Source: SG8-41 sp035259205
Lineage (GTDB): Bacteria > Pseudomonadota > Gammaproteobacteria > Burkholderiales > SG8-41
Reading direction: 5' to 3'
Assembly (NCBI GenBank): GCA_035259205.1
Contig: DATFWO010000234.1
Span: forward strand, 1 to 64,000
DNA length: 64,000 nucleotides
Shown: positions 49,758-59,688 of the stretch, one piece after another
Layout of the letters: each line of letters opens with the position of its first letter
Numbering within the stretch: position 1 is the stretch's first letter
Translations under genes and position numbers: made by a program
The notes under the pieces: model-generated
Database searches by the model: none
Told to the model about the DNA's origin: nothing
The model's input: the letters and a program-made list of their open reading frames with translations, nothing else

Positions 49758-50279
49758 ATGGCGCAAAGCAGTCAGAAATTCATCGCACGCAACCGCGCAC
49801 CGCGCGTACAGATCGAATACGACGTCGAGGTATACGGTTCGGAAAAGAAGGTCCAGCTGCCCTTCGTCATGGGAGTCATGTCGGACCTTTCGGGCAAGCC
49901 GGCAGATCCGCTGGCACCCGTGGCAGATCGGAAATTCCTCGAGATCGACGTCGACAATTTCGACGATCGGCTGAAGTCGATGAAGCCTCGCGTCGCGTTT
50001 CAGGTCCCCAACACCCTGACCGGTGAAGGAAACGTGAGCGTCGACATCACCTTCGAGAGCATGGACGATTTCACGCCCGCCGCGATCGCGAAAAAGGTCG
50101 GTGCCCTCAACAAGCTGCTGGAAGCCCGCAGCGAGCTTGCCAATCTGCTCACGTACATGGATGGCAAGACCGGGGCGGAAGATCTGATCGCCAAGGTCAT
50201 GAAGGACCCGAACCTGATGAAAGCGCTGTCGTCTGCGCCCAAGCCTGCGGAAGGCGGCTCGGAAGGCAAAGCCGGCTGA
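49758..50279 (+). CDS. tssB: T6SS contractile sheath small subunit TssB
   Basis: 173 residues, usual length. The conserved start SQKFIARNRAPRVQIEYDVE and the segment LPFVMGVMSDLSGKP are clear, followed by FDDRLKSMKPRVAFQVPNTL. TssB and TssC form the contractile sheath that ClpV later takes apart. AAAAGGAG lies 9 bases before the ATG. It is followed by tssC after 37 bases. Confidence 0.96.
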   Translation: MAQSSQKFIARNRAPRVQIEYDVEVYGSEKKVQLPFVMGVMSDLSGKPADPLAPVADRKFLEIDVDNFDDRLKSMKPRVAFQVPNTLTGEGNVSVDITFESMDDFTPAAIAKKVGALNKLLEARSELANLLTYMDGKTGAEDLIAKVMKDPNLMKALSSAPKPAEGGSEGKAG

Positions 50280-50316
50280 GAGCCGCGCGCGTGAACTTAC
50301 TGTAATGAGGTGAAAT

Positions 50317-51807
50317 ATGGCTGAAGCTCAGAAAGAAGTTCAGGGACAGGTCGGCGAGGTTCAACTCGATGAGTTCTCCGCGCTCCTCAAGAAGGAATTC
50401 AAGCCGAAGACCACGCAGGCGAACGAGGCGGTCGAGCGGGCGGTGCGGACCCTCGCGGAGCACGCCCTGGCCGAAACCAAGCTCATTTCGTCCGACGCGA
50501 TCAAGTCGATCGAGGCGATCATCGGGGCCATCGACCGGAAGTTGACCGAGCAGGTGAATCAGATCCTGCATCACGAGGATTTCCAGAAGCTGGAAGGGGC
50601 CTGGCGCGGATTGCACTATCTCGTGAACAACACCGAGACCGACGAGATGCTGAAGATCCGGGTGATGAACATCAGCAAGCCGGAGCTCGCCCGTACCCTC
50701 AAGCGCTACAAGGGTACCGCGTGGGACCAGAGCCCGATCTTCAAAAAGGTGTACGAGGAAGAGTTCGGCCAGTTCGGCGGCTCGCCCTTCGGCTGCTTCG
50801 TCGGAGACTATCACTTCGACCAGACCCCGCCCGACGTAGAGCTGCTCGGCGAGATCGCGAAGATTTCGGCATCGGCGCATGCGCCCTTCATTGCCGGGGC
50901 TTCCCCGACCGTAATGCAGATGGAGTCGTGGCGCGAGCTGAGCAATCCGCGCGATCTGACCAAGATCTTCAGCTCGCCGGAATATGCCCCGTGGCGCTCC
51001 CTGCGCGACTCGGAGGATGCCCGCTACATCGGCCTTGCGATGCCGCGCTTTCTGGCGCGCGCGCCGTACGGGGCGAAAACCAATCCGGTCGAAGCCTTCA
51101 ATTTCGAAGAGGATGTCGAGGGCTCGCAGCACGAGCGCTATACGTGGGCGAATTCCGCCTACGCGATGGGCGTCAACATCAACCGGGCGTTCAAAGAGTA
51201 CGGGTGGTGCACGCGTATCCGCGGTATCGAATCTGGCGGTGCGGTGGAGAACCTGCCGTGCCATACGTTCCCCACCGATGACGGCGGGGTCGATATGAAG
51301 TGCCCCACCGAGATCGCAATCAGCGACCGACGCGAGGCGGAGCTGGCGAAGAACGGGTTCATGCCCCTCATCCACCGGAAGAACTCCGATTTCGCCGCAT
51401 TCATCGGAGCGCAATCGCTCCAGAAGGCGACGGAGTACCAGGATCCCGACGCGACCGCCAACGCAAATCTCGCGGCGCGCCTGCCGTATCTGTTCGCCAC
51501 GTGCCGTTTCGCTCACTACCTCAAGTGCATGGTCCGGGACAAGGTCGGATCATTCAAGGAACGCGATGAGATGCAGCGCTGGCTCCAGGACTGGATCCTG
51601 CAGTACGTCGACGGCGACCCGGCCAACTCGTCCGAGCAGACGAAGGCGCGCCGGCCCTTGGCTGCGGCCGAGGTGATCGTCGAGGATGTCGAAGGGAATC
51701 CCGGCTATTACACGTCCAAGTTTTTCCTGCGTCCGCACTACCAGCTCGAGGGTTTGACGGTGTCGCTGCGTCTGGTTTCCAAGCTTCCGTCCGCCAAGGC
51801 GGCCTGA
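50317..51807 (+). CDS. tssC: T6SS contractile sheath large subunit TssC
   Basis: 496 residues matching TssC throughout. Key segments are LEGAWRGLHYLVNNTETDEMLKIRVMNISK, GSPFGCFVGDYHFDQTPPDVELLGEIAKISASAHAPFIAG, GLAMPRFLARAPYGAKTNPVEAFNFEE and the C-terminal NPGYYTSKFFLRPHYQLEGLTVSLRLVSKLPS. It assembles with TssB into the sheath. A typical aGGTG ribosome site precedes the ATG. Confidence 0.97.
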   Translation: MAEAQKEVQGQVGEVQLDEFSALLKKEFKPKTTQANEAVERAVRTLAEHALAETKLISSDAIKSIEAIIGAIDRKLTEQVNQILHHEDFQKLEGAWRGLHYLVNNTETDEMLKIRVMNISKPELARTLKRYKGTAWDQSPIFKKVYEEEFGQFGGSPFGCFVGDYHFDQTPPDVELLGEIAKISASAHAPFIAGASPTVMQMESWRELSNPRDLTKIFSSPEYAPWRSLRDSEDARYIGLAMPRFLARAPYGAKTNPVEAFNFEEDVEGSQHERYTWANSAYAMGVNINRAFKEYGWCTRIRGIESGGAVENLPCHTFPTDDGGVDMKCPTEIAISDRREAELAKNGFMPLIHRKNSDFAAFIGAQSLQKATEYQDPDATANANLAARLPYLFATCRFAHYLKCMVRDKVGSFKERDEMQRWLQDWILQYVDGDPANSSEQTKARRPLAAAEVIVEDVEGNPGYYTSKFFLRPHYQLEGLTVSLRLVSKLPSAKAA

Positions 51808-51899
51808 TCCAGGACGTTATTGCGGGTATGGTGAAGAGCAACAAGCGTCGGATCATCAGGCAACCTGAACAAAACAACGTTTGAAAGGAGAATGCCGCC

Positions 51900-52388
51900 A
51901 TGGCAATGGATATTTTCATCAAGATCGGCGACCTTAAAGGGGAATCCAGAGACGACAAGCACAAGGAGTCCATAGACGTGCTTGCATGGAGCTGGGGCAT
52001 GAGCAACAGCGGCAGCGCGCACACGGGAGGCGGGGCTGGAGCCGGCAAGGTAAACGTCCAGGATCTCTCGTTCACGAAATACATCGACTTCAGCTCGACC
52101 GCGCTGCAGCTCGCCTGCGCCAACGGGAAGCACTACAAGGACGCGCTGCTAACGGTGCGCAAGGCCGGCGAGCATCCGCTCGAGTACCTCAAGATCAAGA
52201 TGACGGAGGTCTTGATAACGTCGGTGAGTACTGGCGGCAGCGGGGGCGAAGACCGCCTGACCGAAAACATCACCCTGAATTTCGCCAAGGTCCATGTCGA
52301 CTACCAAAAACAGGCTGCGAAGGGAGGCGCCGACGGTGGCCCGGCGACCTTCGCGTGGGATATCGCCGGGAACGTCAAGACCGGATAA
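51900..52388 (+). CDS. hcp: T6SS tube protein Hcp (TssD)
   Basis: 162 residues of the Hcp family: MDIFIKIGDLKGESRDDKHKESIDVLAWSWG at the start and FTKYIDFSSTALQLACANGKHY in the middle. Six subunits form the rings of the inner tube, which is expelled with VgrG. AAAGGAG precedes the start, with a possible alternative ATG two codons in. The 92-base gap before it and the hairpin after it suggest separate control of its abundance. Confidence 0.96.
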   Translation: MAMDIFIKIGDLKGESRDDKHKESIDVLAWSWGMSNSGSAHTGGGAGAGKVNVQDLSFTKYIDFSSTALQLACANGKHYKDALLTVRKAGEHPLEYLKIKMTEVLITSVSTGGSGGEDRLTENITLNFAKVHVDYQKQAAKGGADGGPATFAWDIAGNVKTG

Positions 52389-52396
52389 CAACTGGC

Positions 52397-52428
52397 CGGC
52401 TGCCCGCGGCGCAAGTCGTGTGCAGCCG
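52397..52428 (+). promoter_or_regulatory. hairpin after hcp
   Basis: CGGCTGC (52397-52403) pairs with GCAGCCG (52422-52428) across an 18-base loop, nine bases after the hcp stop. It may slow 3' decay of the hcp message. The 183-base gap to tagJ also contains a T7 run near 52513 without a strong stem before it. Confidence 0.4.
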
Positions 52429-52571
52429 CCCCACTTGCCGGGGCGCGTCCGTGAGGGGTCGCCGGCACGCATGCAAGCGACACTTCTCCAGGGCGATCCA
52501 GCTTCCAATTCTGTTTTTTTGCTGCAGCTGGCCGGCCCGGTGCGGCAAGCCCGGAGAAAAGGGAGGGTTAA

Positions 52572-53378
52572 ATGCCGGCGACTGACTTCTTGCGCGGTGG
52601 GCAGGTCAGCGACGCCCTGAAGGCGCTGGAAAGCGAGGTCCGTAAGGATCCCTCCGCATCCAAGCACCGCGTGTTCCTGTTCCAGCTGCTGTCCGTGCTG
52701 GGCGCGTGGGACCGCGCCGCGACGCAGCTCGGCGTGGCGGGGGATCTCGATGCGAAGGCGCTGCCGATGGTCCAGACGTATCGCACCGCGCTTAACTGCG
52801 AGGCGTTGCGGGCAAGCGTATTCGCCGGCGAGCGGTCGCCTCTCGTGTTCGGCGATCCGGAAGAGTGGATCGCGCGGCTGCTCGAGGCCTTGCGCCTGAC
52901 GGCGACGGGCCGGCATGCCGAAGCCGAACGGATGCGGGAGTCGGGCCTGGGTGCGGCGCCCGCCACACCCGGTCAGATCGACGGCCAGGCCTTCGAGTGG
53001 ATTGCAGACGCCGACAGCCGCATCGGCCCGGTCTGCGAAGCGATCGTGAACGGCAAGTACTACTGGATTCCATTTCACCGCCTGCAGGCGATCGAGATCG
53101 AGCCGCCGGCCGATCTGCGCGACTGCGTCTGGATGCCGGTCCGGCTGACATTTGCCAGCGGCGGCGAGTCCGTTGCTCTCATTTCGACGCGTTATCCGGG
53201 ATCCGAGACGCACGCCGACGACATGATCCGCACGGCGCGCAAGACCGAGTGGTCGCAGGTGTCCGGCGCGACCTATCTCGGCCTGGGCCAGCGCATGTAT
53301 GCGACGGACGCCGGCGAGTACGCGCTGATGGACGTCCGGCGCATCGAACTGAAACCGGGGGTCGGGCAGGCAAACTAG
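52572..53378 (+). CDS. tagJ: T6SS accessory protein TagJ (ImpE)
   Basis: 268 residues of the ImpE/TagJ family, with an N-terminal tetratricopeptide-like part (LRGGQVSDALKALESEVRKDPSASKHRVFLFQLLSVLGAWDRAATQL) and the C-terminal ImpE domain (YYWIPFHRLQAIEIEPPADLRDCVWMPVRLTF). In P. aeruginosa TagJ binds the sheath protein TssB and modulates ClpV recruitment. Its presence places the cluster with the Imp/HSI-I-like lineages rather than the Vibrio type. The ATG lies just after a GGGAGGG ribosome site. Confidence 0.9.
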   Translation: MPATDFLRGGQVSDALKALESEVRKDPSASKHRVFLFQLLSVLGAWDRAATQLGVAGDLDAKALPMVQTYRTALNCEALRASVFAGERSPLVFGDPEEWIARLLEALRLTATGRHAEAERMRESGLGAAPATPGQIDGQAFEWIADADSRIGPVCEAIVNGKYYWIPFHRLQAIEIEPPADLRDCVWMPVRLTFASGGESVALISTRYPGSETHADDMIRTARKTEWSQVSGATYLGLGQRMYATDAGEYALMDVRRIELKPGVGQAN

Positions 53379-53437
53379 CATCCCGGGCGCGGTAAACCGC
53401 CTGCGCCAGGATATGTTTCGCCCGCGACGCCTCTCTC

Positions 53438-53947
53438 ATGGCTGAACTGCTCCCACAAGACCGGCTCCAGCCGTCCCTGCTCGACCGGCTTACCGACAAC
53501 GAGCCCGATCAGCGGACCGAGCCTTTGGAAAAGAGGGTATTGAACCTGTCGCGGCTCAGGGAGAGCGTCTTGCGTGACCTCAACTGGCTCTTCAATTCGA
53601 CGCAGACGGCGGCTGCCGACGAAGTCGAAGCCGCCCCGCTTGCTGCAAGGTCCGTCGTGAATTTCGGGCTCCCGCCGTTTTCGGGCTTGACAGCATCCGG
53701 CGTGGAGCTGCGCTCGATGGAGAATGCGCTGCGACAGGCGATCATCGACTTCGAGCCGAGGCTTTTGCCCGAGAGCGTGCGCATCAGGGCGAGACACGTC
53801 GAATCGCGGGAGCACCAGCACAACAAGCTGACCTTCGATATCGAATGCCGGCTGTGGGCCCAGCCCGCGCCCATCGCGCTGCTGCTCTATTCCGACGTCG
53901 ATCTCGAGAGCGGGCAGAACACGGTCAAGGAATCGGGACGGCGCTGA
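53438..53947 (+). CDS. tssE: T6SS baseplate protein TssE (gp25-like)
   Basis: 169 residues with the gp25/TssE pattern: QPSLLDRLTDNEP, SRLRESVLRDLNWLFNST, VVNFGLPPFSGLTA and LRQAIIDFEPRLLPESVRIRARH. TssE is the T4 gp25 homologue that joins the wedge to the sheath. It overlaps the tssF start (TGATG). Confidence 0.94.
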   Translation: MAELLPQDRLQPSLLDRLTDNEPDQRTEPLEKRVLNLSRLRESVLRDLNWLFNSTQTAAADEVEAAPLAARSVVNFGLPPFSGLTASGVELRSMENALRQAIIDFEPRLLPESVRIRARHVESREHQHNKLTFDIECRLWAQPAPIALLLYSDVDLESGQNTVKESGRR

Positions 53948-55818
53948 TGGACCCGAGGCTGCTCGATTATTACAACCAGGAGCTGCAGCATATCCGCGAA
54001 ACGGGCGCGGAGTTCGCGCAGGAGTTTCCAAAGATCGCGGCGCGCCTGGGGCTTGCGGGAATCGAATGCGCCGATCCGTACGTCGAGCGGCTGTTGGAAG
54101 GGTTCGCCTTTCTCGCGGGGCGCCTGCAGTTGCGCATCGACTCGGAATTTCCCCGCTTCACGCAACAGCTGCTGAACATGGTTTACCCCGACTACCTGTG
54201 CCCGGTGCCGTCGGCCGCCGTCGTGCAGGCAGTACCCGCCTATGCGGACCCCGGGCTTGCGAAGGGCGTGGAGCTGCCGCGTGGCAGCGTGCTGACGGCG
54301 CAACGCAGCGTGGAGGCGGCCACAGCCTGCGAGTACCGCACGGGGCACGGCGTTACGTTGTGGCCGCTGCAGATCGCCGAGGCGACCTACCGCGCTTATG
54401 CCGGAGATTTTCCGCCAGGGCTGCAATTGGCGGAGATGCCCAGGGCAGTTCTCAGGATACGGCTGCGCGCGACCGCCGAACTCAGGATCGCCCAGATCGC
54501 GGCGGCGTCGCTGCCGGTCTTCCTGTGCGGGGACGAGCACGTCGCGCAGCGGCTCTACGAATGCCTGCTCGGCACGGCTCAGGGCCTGTTCCTCGCCAGC
54601 CCGGGACAGCGGCGCGTGCTCGGACGCCTGCAATCCCGGGATTGCATCAGGGCGCTAGGGTTCGGGGACGGCGAGGCGCTTCTGCCCCCCGGGCCGCGCA
54701 GCTTCCAGGGCCATCGGCTGCTTCAGGAATACTTCCTCTTCGCGTCGCGGTTCCTGTTCGTCGACCTCGGGGGTATCGAAGAGGGGTTTCGCGCTGCGGA
54801 CGGCAGCGAAATCGAAATCGTGATCCCGCTCTCGCGTCACGACCCGGTCCTGGAAGGGAGCGTGTCGGCGGAAGCGTTGGCGCTGTACTGCACGCCCGCC
54901 ATCAACCTATTTCCCAAGCGCGCCGACCGTATCCACCTGACGCGACAGCACGAGCACCATGTCGTGCCCGATCGCACGCGCCCGATGGATTTCGAGGTGT
55001 ACCGGGTGACCGCAGTGACGGGTTACGGGGAAGGCATCGAAGCGCAGCAGGAATTCTCGCCGTTCTACTCCATGTACGACGAGCGGTTCGAGCGTGAAGG
55101 TGACGCGTATTTCACCGTGCGCCGTACCCCGCGCGTTTACTCGGAGAAGCAGCGGCGCGTGGGCCCGCGGACGAATTACGTGGGTAGCGAGGTATTTCTG
55201 TCTCTCGTCGATCGCAGCGAGGCGCCGTATCCAGAGAGCCTGCGCCAGGTCGGTGTTGAAACGTTGTGCACCAATCGCGACCTGCCGCTGCGCATGCCGA
55301 TGGGATCGGAACGGGGCGATTTCACCCTGGAGGTTTCCCTGCCGGTCGATATCGTGCGCTGCCGCAAGGGACCGACACCGCCGCTGCCTGCGCATGCGCC
55401 GGGCGAATCGTCCTGGCGGCTCATCGGATTGCTTTCGCAGAATTACCTGTCGCTGCTCGACCACAATCCGCGGCAGGGCGCGGAGGCGCTGCGCGAGCTG
55501 CTGGGGATTTTCGCGGCGCAGACCGAGGCTCACGTGCGCAAGCAGATTGCGGCGCTGCGCAGCGTTGGTTGCCGTCAGGTCGTGCGACGGCTGCCGACGC
55601 GCGGGCCGGTGACGTTCGGCCGCGGCGTGGAGGCGACCCTGGAAATAGACGAAGCGAGCCTTGGCGGCACCGGAGCCTTCATGATGGGAGCCGTGCTGCG
55701 GCACTACCTGACCAGGCACGTCTCGATCAATGGTTTTGTCGAGACAGTACTAAATGTTACGGGACGCGGCGAGGTGAGACGGTGGCCGGCGATGATCGGA
55801 GCGCGGCCCGTCATCTAG
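53947..55818 (+). CDS. tssF: T6SS baseplate protein TssF
   Basis: 623 residues of the TssF/VasA family, starting MDPRLLDYYNQELQHIRETGAEFAQEFPKIAARLGL, the classical N terminus. Later segments include LLQEYFLFASRFLFVDL and MPMGSERGDFTLE. It forms the TssF2G wedge of the baseplate. The ATG at 53947 is one base into the tssE stop; a longer frame from 53845 lies in tssE and is not used. Confidence 0.96.
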   Translation: MDPRLLDYYNQELQHIRETGAEFAQEFPKIAARLGLAGIECADPYVERLLEGFAFLAGRLQLRIDSEFPRFTQQLLNMVYPDYLCPVPSAAVVQAVPAYADPGLAKGVELPRGSVLTAQRSVEAATACEYRTGHGVTLWPLQIAEATYRAYAGDFPPGLQLAEMPRAVLRIRLRATAELRIAQIAAASLPVFLCGDEHVAQRLYECLLGTAQGLFLASPGQRRVLGRLQSRDCIRALGFGDGEALLPPGPRSFQGHRLLQEYFLFASRFLFVDLGGIEEGFRAADGSEIEIVIPLSRHDPVLEGSVSAEALALYCTPAINLFPKRADRIHLTRQHEHHVVPDRTRPMDFEVYRVTAVTGYGEGIEAQQEFSPFYSMYDERFEREGDAYFTVRRTPRVYSEKQRRVGPRTNYVGSEVFLSLVDRSEAPYPESLRQVGVETLCTNRDLPLRMPMGSERGDFTLEVSLPVDIVRCRKGPTPPLPAHAPGESSWRLIGLLSQNYLSLLDHNPRQGAEALRELLGIFAAQTEAHVRKQIAALRSVGCRQVVRRLPTRGPVTFGRGVEATLEIDEASLGGTGAFMMGAVLRHYLTRHVSINGFVETVLNVTGRGEVRRWPAMIGARPVI

Positions 55819-56798
55819 CGCTCTGGAAAGCGCTGGCCGCCGCGCCTCACTCATTCGACTTCTATCAGGCATTGCGCGAGATCGAGTGCGCGTTTCCGGA
55901 TCGCCCGCGCATAGGCGAAGCCCGCCGCCCGCAGCAAGAGCCCGTGCGATTCGGCCAGGAGGCTTCGCTGAGCTTTGCGACGTCGTCTCTCGTCGCCTTC
56001 ACGTTGCATCCCGGGGGACGGCCGCCGCGGCTCACCGAGAGCTTCTTCGGCCTGCTGGGCCCGAACGGCCCTTTGCCGCTGCATCTGACCGAATTCGCGC
56101 GCGATCGCCTGCGCAACTACGGCGATGCGACGTTCGTGCGCTTTCTCGACGTTTTCCATCATCGCCTTATCAGCCTGTTCTACCGGGCCTGGGCGCGCGC
56201 CCAGGCCACGGTGGCCGTCGACCGAAGCGAGGGCGGGCGTTTTTCCATTTACCTGGGCTCGTTCATCGGCCTTGCGGCGCGGTCGATGCAGAGGCGAGAC
56301 TCGGTGCCCGACGAGCCGAAGCTTTCCTTCGCCGGGCTCCTCGGCCGCCAGGTCAGGAACGCGGAAGGGCTGGAACTGGTCCTGCGCGGTTTCTTCCGCG
56401 TCGCCGTGAGGATACAGCCGTTCGTGGCGCACTGGATGCACCTGCCGGAGGAGTCTTATACGCGCCTCGGGCAGCGTGAGACGGCGCTGCTGGGGCAGAC
56501 CGCGGTGATCGGCAGCAAGGTCTGGGACCTGCAGTCGAAATTCCGTATCGTCATCGGCCCGCTCGACGCGCAGCAATACCACCGCTTCCTGCCGGACCGG
56601 TCGAGCTACCGGCGGCTCGTGGACTGGGTGCGCAACTACGTGGGCTTCGAGCTCAAATGGGAGTCGCAGCTCGTATTGAAACGCGAAGAGGTACCGCGGC
56701 TCGTTCTGGGCGGATCAGGAAAGCTCGGCTGGACGACGTGGCTCGGAACGCGATTGAGCGCCAGCGACGCGGCCGATCTCGTGCTGGCGGGTCGGTAA
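55782..56798 (+). CDS. tssG: T6SS baseplate protein TssG
   Basis: 338 residues of the TssG/VasB family. The segment HSFDFYQALREIECAFPDRPRIGEARRPQQEPVRFGQEASLSF near the start and FFGLLGPNGPLPLHLTEFARDR are diagnostic. I chose GTG 55782, preceded by GAGGTGA, which overlaps the end of tssF by 37 bases; the longer open frame upstream is within tssF. TssG completes the baseplate wedge with TssE and TssF. Confidence 0.94.
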   Translation: MAGDDRSAARHLALWKALAAAPHSFDFYQALREIECAFPDRPRIGEARRPQQEPVRFGQEASLSFATSSLVAFTLHPGGRPPRLTESFFGLLGPNGPLPLHLTEFARDRLRNYGDATFVRFLDVFHHRLISLFYRAWARAQATVAVDRSEGGRFSIYLGSFIGLAARSMQRRDSVPDEPKLSFAGLLGRQVRNAEGLELVLRGFFRVAVRIQPFVAHWMHLPEESYTRLGQRETALLGQTAVIGSKVWDLQSKFRIVIGPLDAQQYHRFLPDRSSYRRLVDWVRNYVGFELKWESQLVLKREEVPRLVLGGSGKLGWTTWLGTRLSASDAADLVLAGR

Positions 56799-56864
56799 GC
56801 GGATGCAGAGGGCACGTCTGCTCATGGGTTTTGATCGGTAAGAACGGAACAGAGAGGAACTGCA

Positions 56865-59624
56865 ATGTCGGAGATCAGCCGCACCGCACTTTTCGGCAAG
56901 TTGAATTCGTTGGGATACAAGGCGATTGAAGGCGCCACGGTATTCTGCAAACTGAGAGGAAATCCCTACGTGGAGCTCGCGCACTGGCTGCATCAGATCG
57001 TGCAAAACCAGGACAGCGACCTGCACCGGATCTTCAAGCATTTCGGCATCGACCCGTCGCGATTTGCCGCGGACATGACGCGGGCGCTCGACGCTCTGCC
57101 GCGCGGCTCGACCTCCATCTCGGACCTGTCCGAGCACGTCGAGAACGCGGTCGAGCGCGGCTGGGTGTACGGCACTCTCATGTTCGGCGAGAACGCCGTG
57201 CGCACCGGGCACCTCGTTGTCGGGTGCCTGAAGACGACCAACCTGCGCAACGCCCTGATGTCCATTTCACGGGAGTTCCAGAACATCAAGCCGGATGCGC
57301 TGAGCGAGGATTTTCACAAGATCGTGGCGGGCTCGCCTGAGGACAGTCTGGGATCAAGGGACGGCGCTTCCGTGGGGGGCGGGGCGGCGCCCGGCGAGGC
57401 GAGCGGCGCGCTCGCGCCGGCTCAGATGGGCAAGCAGGAGGCACTGCAGCGCTTCACCATCGATCTGACCGATGAAGCGCGCAAAGGGAAGATCGATCCC
57501 ATCGTGGGCCGGGATGAGGAGATACGCCAGCTCGTCGATATCCTCATGCGCCGGCGCCAGAACAACCCGATACTCACTGGCGAGGCGGGGGTCGGAAAGA
57601 CCGCGGTGGTCGAGGGATTCGCGCTGCGCATCGCGGCCGGTGACGTCCCTCCCCCGTTGAAGGACGTGAGCCTCAAGACGCTGGATGTCGGCCTGCTGCA
57701 GGCGGGAGCTTCCATGAAGGGCGAATTCGAGCAGCGCCTGCGCCAGGTGATCGAGGAGGTGCAGTCATCGGCAAAGCCCATCATCCTGTTCATCGACGAA
57801 GCGCATACCCTGGTCGGGGCGGGAGGAGCCGCCGGCACCGGGGATGCCGCGAACCTTCTCAAACCCGCGCTTGCCCGCGGCACCTTGCGCACCGTCGCGG
57901 CGACGACGTGGGCCGAGTACAAGAAGCACATCGAGAAGGATCCCGCGCTCACGCGACGCTTTCAGACCGTGCAGGTGCCCGAGCCCACCGAGGAAAAGGG
58001 CATACTGATGATGCGCGGCGTCGCCTCGACCATGGAGCGTCATCACCGCGTACAGGTCCTGGACGAGGCGCTGGAAGCGTCCGTCAGGCTGTCGCACCGT
58101 TACATACCGGGGCGCCAGCTGCCGGACAAGTCGGTGAGCCTGCTCGACACGGCCTGCGCGCGCGTGGCGATCAGCCAGAGCGCGATGCCGCCGGAGGTCG
58201 AGGACAGCAAGCGGCGCATCGAAGCGCTGGAAAACGAGCTGGCGATCATCGGACGCGAGGCGGCGGTCGGTATCGAGGTGGCGGATCGAAAATCGGTGGC
58301 GGACGAAAAGCTAGCCGCGGAACGGACGCGCCTCGCAGGCCTGGAAGAGCGCTGGAAGGCGGAAAAAGAGCTGGTCGACAAGATCCTCGACCTGCGCCGG
58401 CGCCTGCGTGGGGAAGTGGGCAAGGTCGAGGGCACCGACAGCAAGCTGGAGCAGGAGGCCGATGCTGCGGCGAAAAAGGTCAGTATCGATGCCGCTCCTG
58501 CGGCGCCGGCTTCGCCGCCGCTCGACGAAGCGGAGCGAACGCGCCTCCTCGGCGAGCTCAAGGAGCTGCAGGGGCGGCTGCAGCGCCATCAGGGCGACCG
58601 CCCGCTGGTGCTTCCCACTGTCGATCATCAGGCGGTGGCTTCGGTCGTCGAGGACTGGACCGGGATTCCGGTCGGCCGGATGGTCGCGAACGAGATCGAG
58701 GGGGTCCTCAAGCTCGCCGATAATATCGAAAAGCGCATCATCGGCCAGCGCCATGCGCTCGACATGATCGCCAAGCGCATCCAGACCTCGCGCGCCAAGC
58801 TGGACAACCCCAACAAGCCGATCGGCGTGTTCATGCTGGCGGGAACGTCCGGCGTGGGCAAAACCGAAACCGCGCTGGCGCTCGCGGAGACGCTATACGG
58901 CGGTGAACAGAACCTCATCTCCATCAACATGAGCGAGTTTCAGGAGGCGCATACCGTGTCCACGCTCAAGGGCGCGCCTCCGGGTTACGTGGGCTACGGC
59001 GAGGGCGGCGTTCTGACCGAGGCGGTTCGTCGGCGCCCGTACAGCGTCGTCCTGCTCGACGAGGTGGAGAAGGCGCACCCCGACGTGCACGAGATCTTCT
59101 TCCAGGTTTTCGACAAGGGCTGGATGGAAGATGGCGAAGGCCGGGTCATCGACTTCAAGAACACCCTGATCCTGCTTACCACGAACGCAGGCACCGATCT
59201 CATCATGAACATGTGCAAGGACCCGGCGCTGATGCCGGAGCCGGAAGGGATAGCCAAGGCCCTGCGCGAGCCCTTGTTGAAGGTGTTCCCGCCCGCTCTG
59301 CTGGGGCGCCTGGTGGTGATACCGTACTATCCTCTCTCCGACGAGATGATAGGGGCCATCGCCCGGCTTCAGCTCGGCCGGATCGAAAAGCGGATTCGGG
59401 ACAACCACAAAGTCCCGTTCAGCTACGACGACGAGGTGGTCAAGCTCATCACGAGCCGGTGTACGGAGCTCGAAAGCGGCGGCCGCATGATCGATGCCAT
59501 ACTGACGAACACCATATTGCCGGCCATCGGGCGGGAGCTTCTTACGCGCATGATGGAGGGCAAGCTCGTCAACAAAGTGCACGTACGGGTAGATCAGGGA
59601 GAGTTCGCATACCGGTTCGACTGA
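56865..59624 (+). CDS. clpV: T6SS sheath-recycling ATPase ClpV (TssH)
   Basis: 919 residues. The N domain (1-150) binds the TssC N-terminal helix. Two AAA+ modules follow: Walker A1 GEAGVGKT (239-246) with Walker B ILFIDEAHTL, and Walker A2 GTSGVGKT (660-667) with VVLLDEVEKAHPDVHEIF. A coiled middle domain lies near residues 430-560. ClpV unfolds contracted sheath so that TssBC can be reused. It has the T6SS ClpV length and lacks the M-domain length of ClpB chaperones. The ATG follows AGAGAGGAAC. Confidence 0.96.
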   Translation: MSEISRTALFGKLNSLGYKAIEGATVFCKLRGNPYVELAHWLHQIVQNQDSDLHRIFKHFGIDPSRFAADMTRALDALPRGSTSISDLSEHVENAVERGWVYGTLMFGENAVRTGHLVVGCLKTTNLRNALMSISREFQNIKPDALSEDFHKIVAGSPEDSLGSRDGASVGGGAAPGEASGALAPAQMGKQEALQRFTIDLTDEARKGKIDPIVGRDEEIRQLVDILMRRRQNNPILTGEAGVGKTAVVEGFALRIAAGDVPPPLKDVSLKTLDVGLLQAGASMKGEFEQRLRQVIEEVQSSAKPIILFIDEAHTLVGAGGAAGTGDAANLLKPALARGTLRTVAATTWAEYKKHIEKDPALTRRFQTVQVPEPTEEKGILMMRGVASTMERHHRVQVLDEALEASVRLSHRYIPGRQLPDKSVSLLDTACARVAISQSAMPPEVEDSKRRIEALENELAIIGREAAVGIEVADRKSVADEKLAAERTRLAGLEERWKAEKELVDKILDLRRRLRGEVGKVEGTDSKLEQEADAAAKKVSIDAAPAAPASPPLDEAERTRLLGELKELQGRLQRHQGDRPLVLPTVDHQAVASVVEDWTGIPVGRMVANEIEGVLKLADNIEKRIIGQRHALDMIAKRIQTSRAKLDNPNKPIGVFMLAGTSGVGKTETALALAETLYGGEQNLISINMSEFQEAHTVSTLKGAPPGYVGYGEGGVLTEAVRRRPYSVVLLDEVEKAHPDVHEIFFQVFDKGWMEDGEGRVIDFKNTLILLTTNAGTDLIMNMCKDPALMPEPEGIAKALREPLLKVFPPALLGRLVVIPYYPLSDEMIGAIARLQLGRIEKRIRDNHKVPFSYDDEVVKLITSRCTELESGGRMIDAILTNTILPAIGRELLTRMMEGKLVNKVHVRVDQGEFAYRFD

Positions 59625-59643
59625 TCGGCACTCCGCTCCAATT

Positions 59644-59666
59644 GCCGCGCCATGCTCTGGTGCGGC
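59644..59666 (+). promoter_or_regulatory. hairpin between clpV and vgrG
   Basis: GCCGCGCCA (59644-59652) pairs with TGGTGCGGC (59658-59666) around TGCTC, with one G-U pair. It lies 20 bases after clpV and 23 bases before the vgrG ATG, without a U tract, and could act as an attenuator between the core and effector genes. Confidence 0.4.
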
Positions 59667-59688
59667 TCGCGCGATAGGGGTTAGTGGG

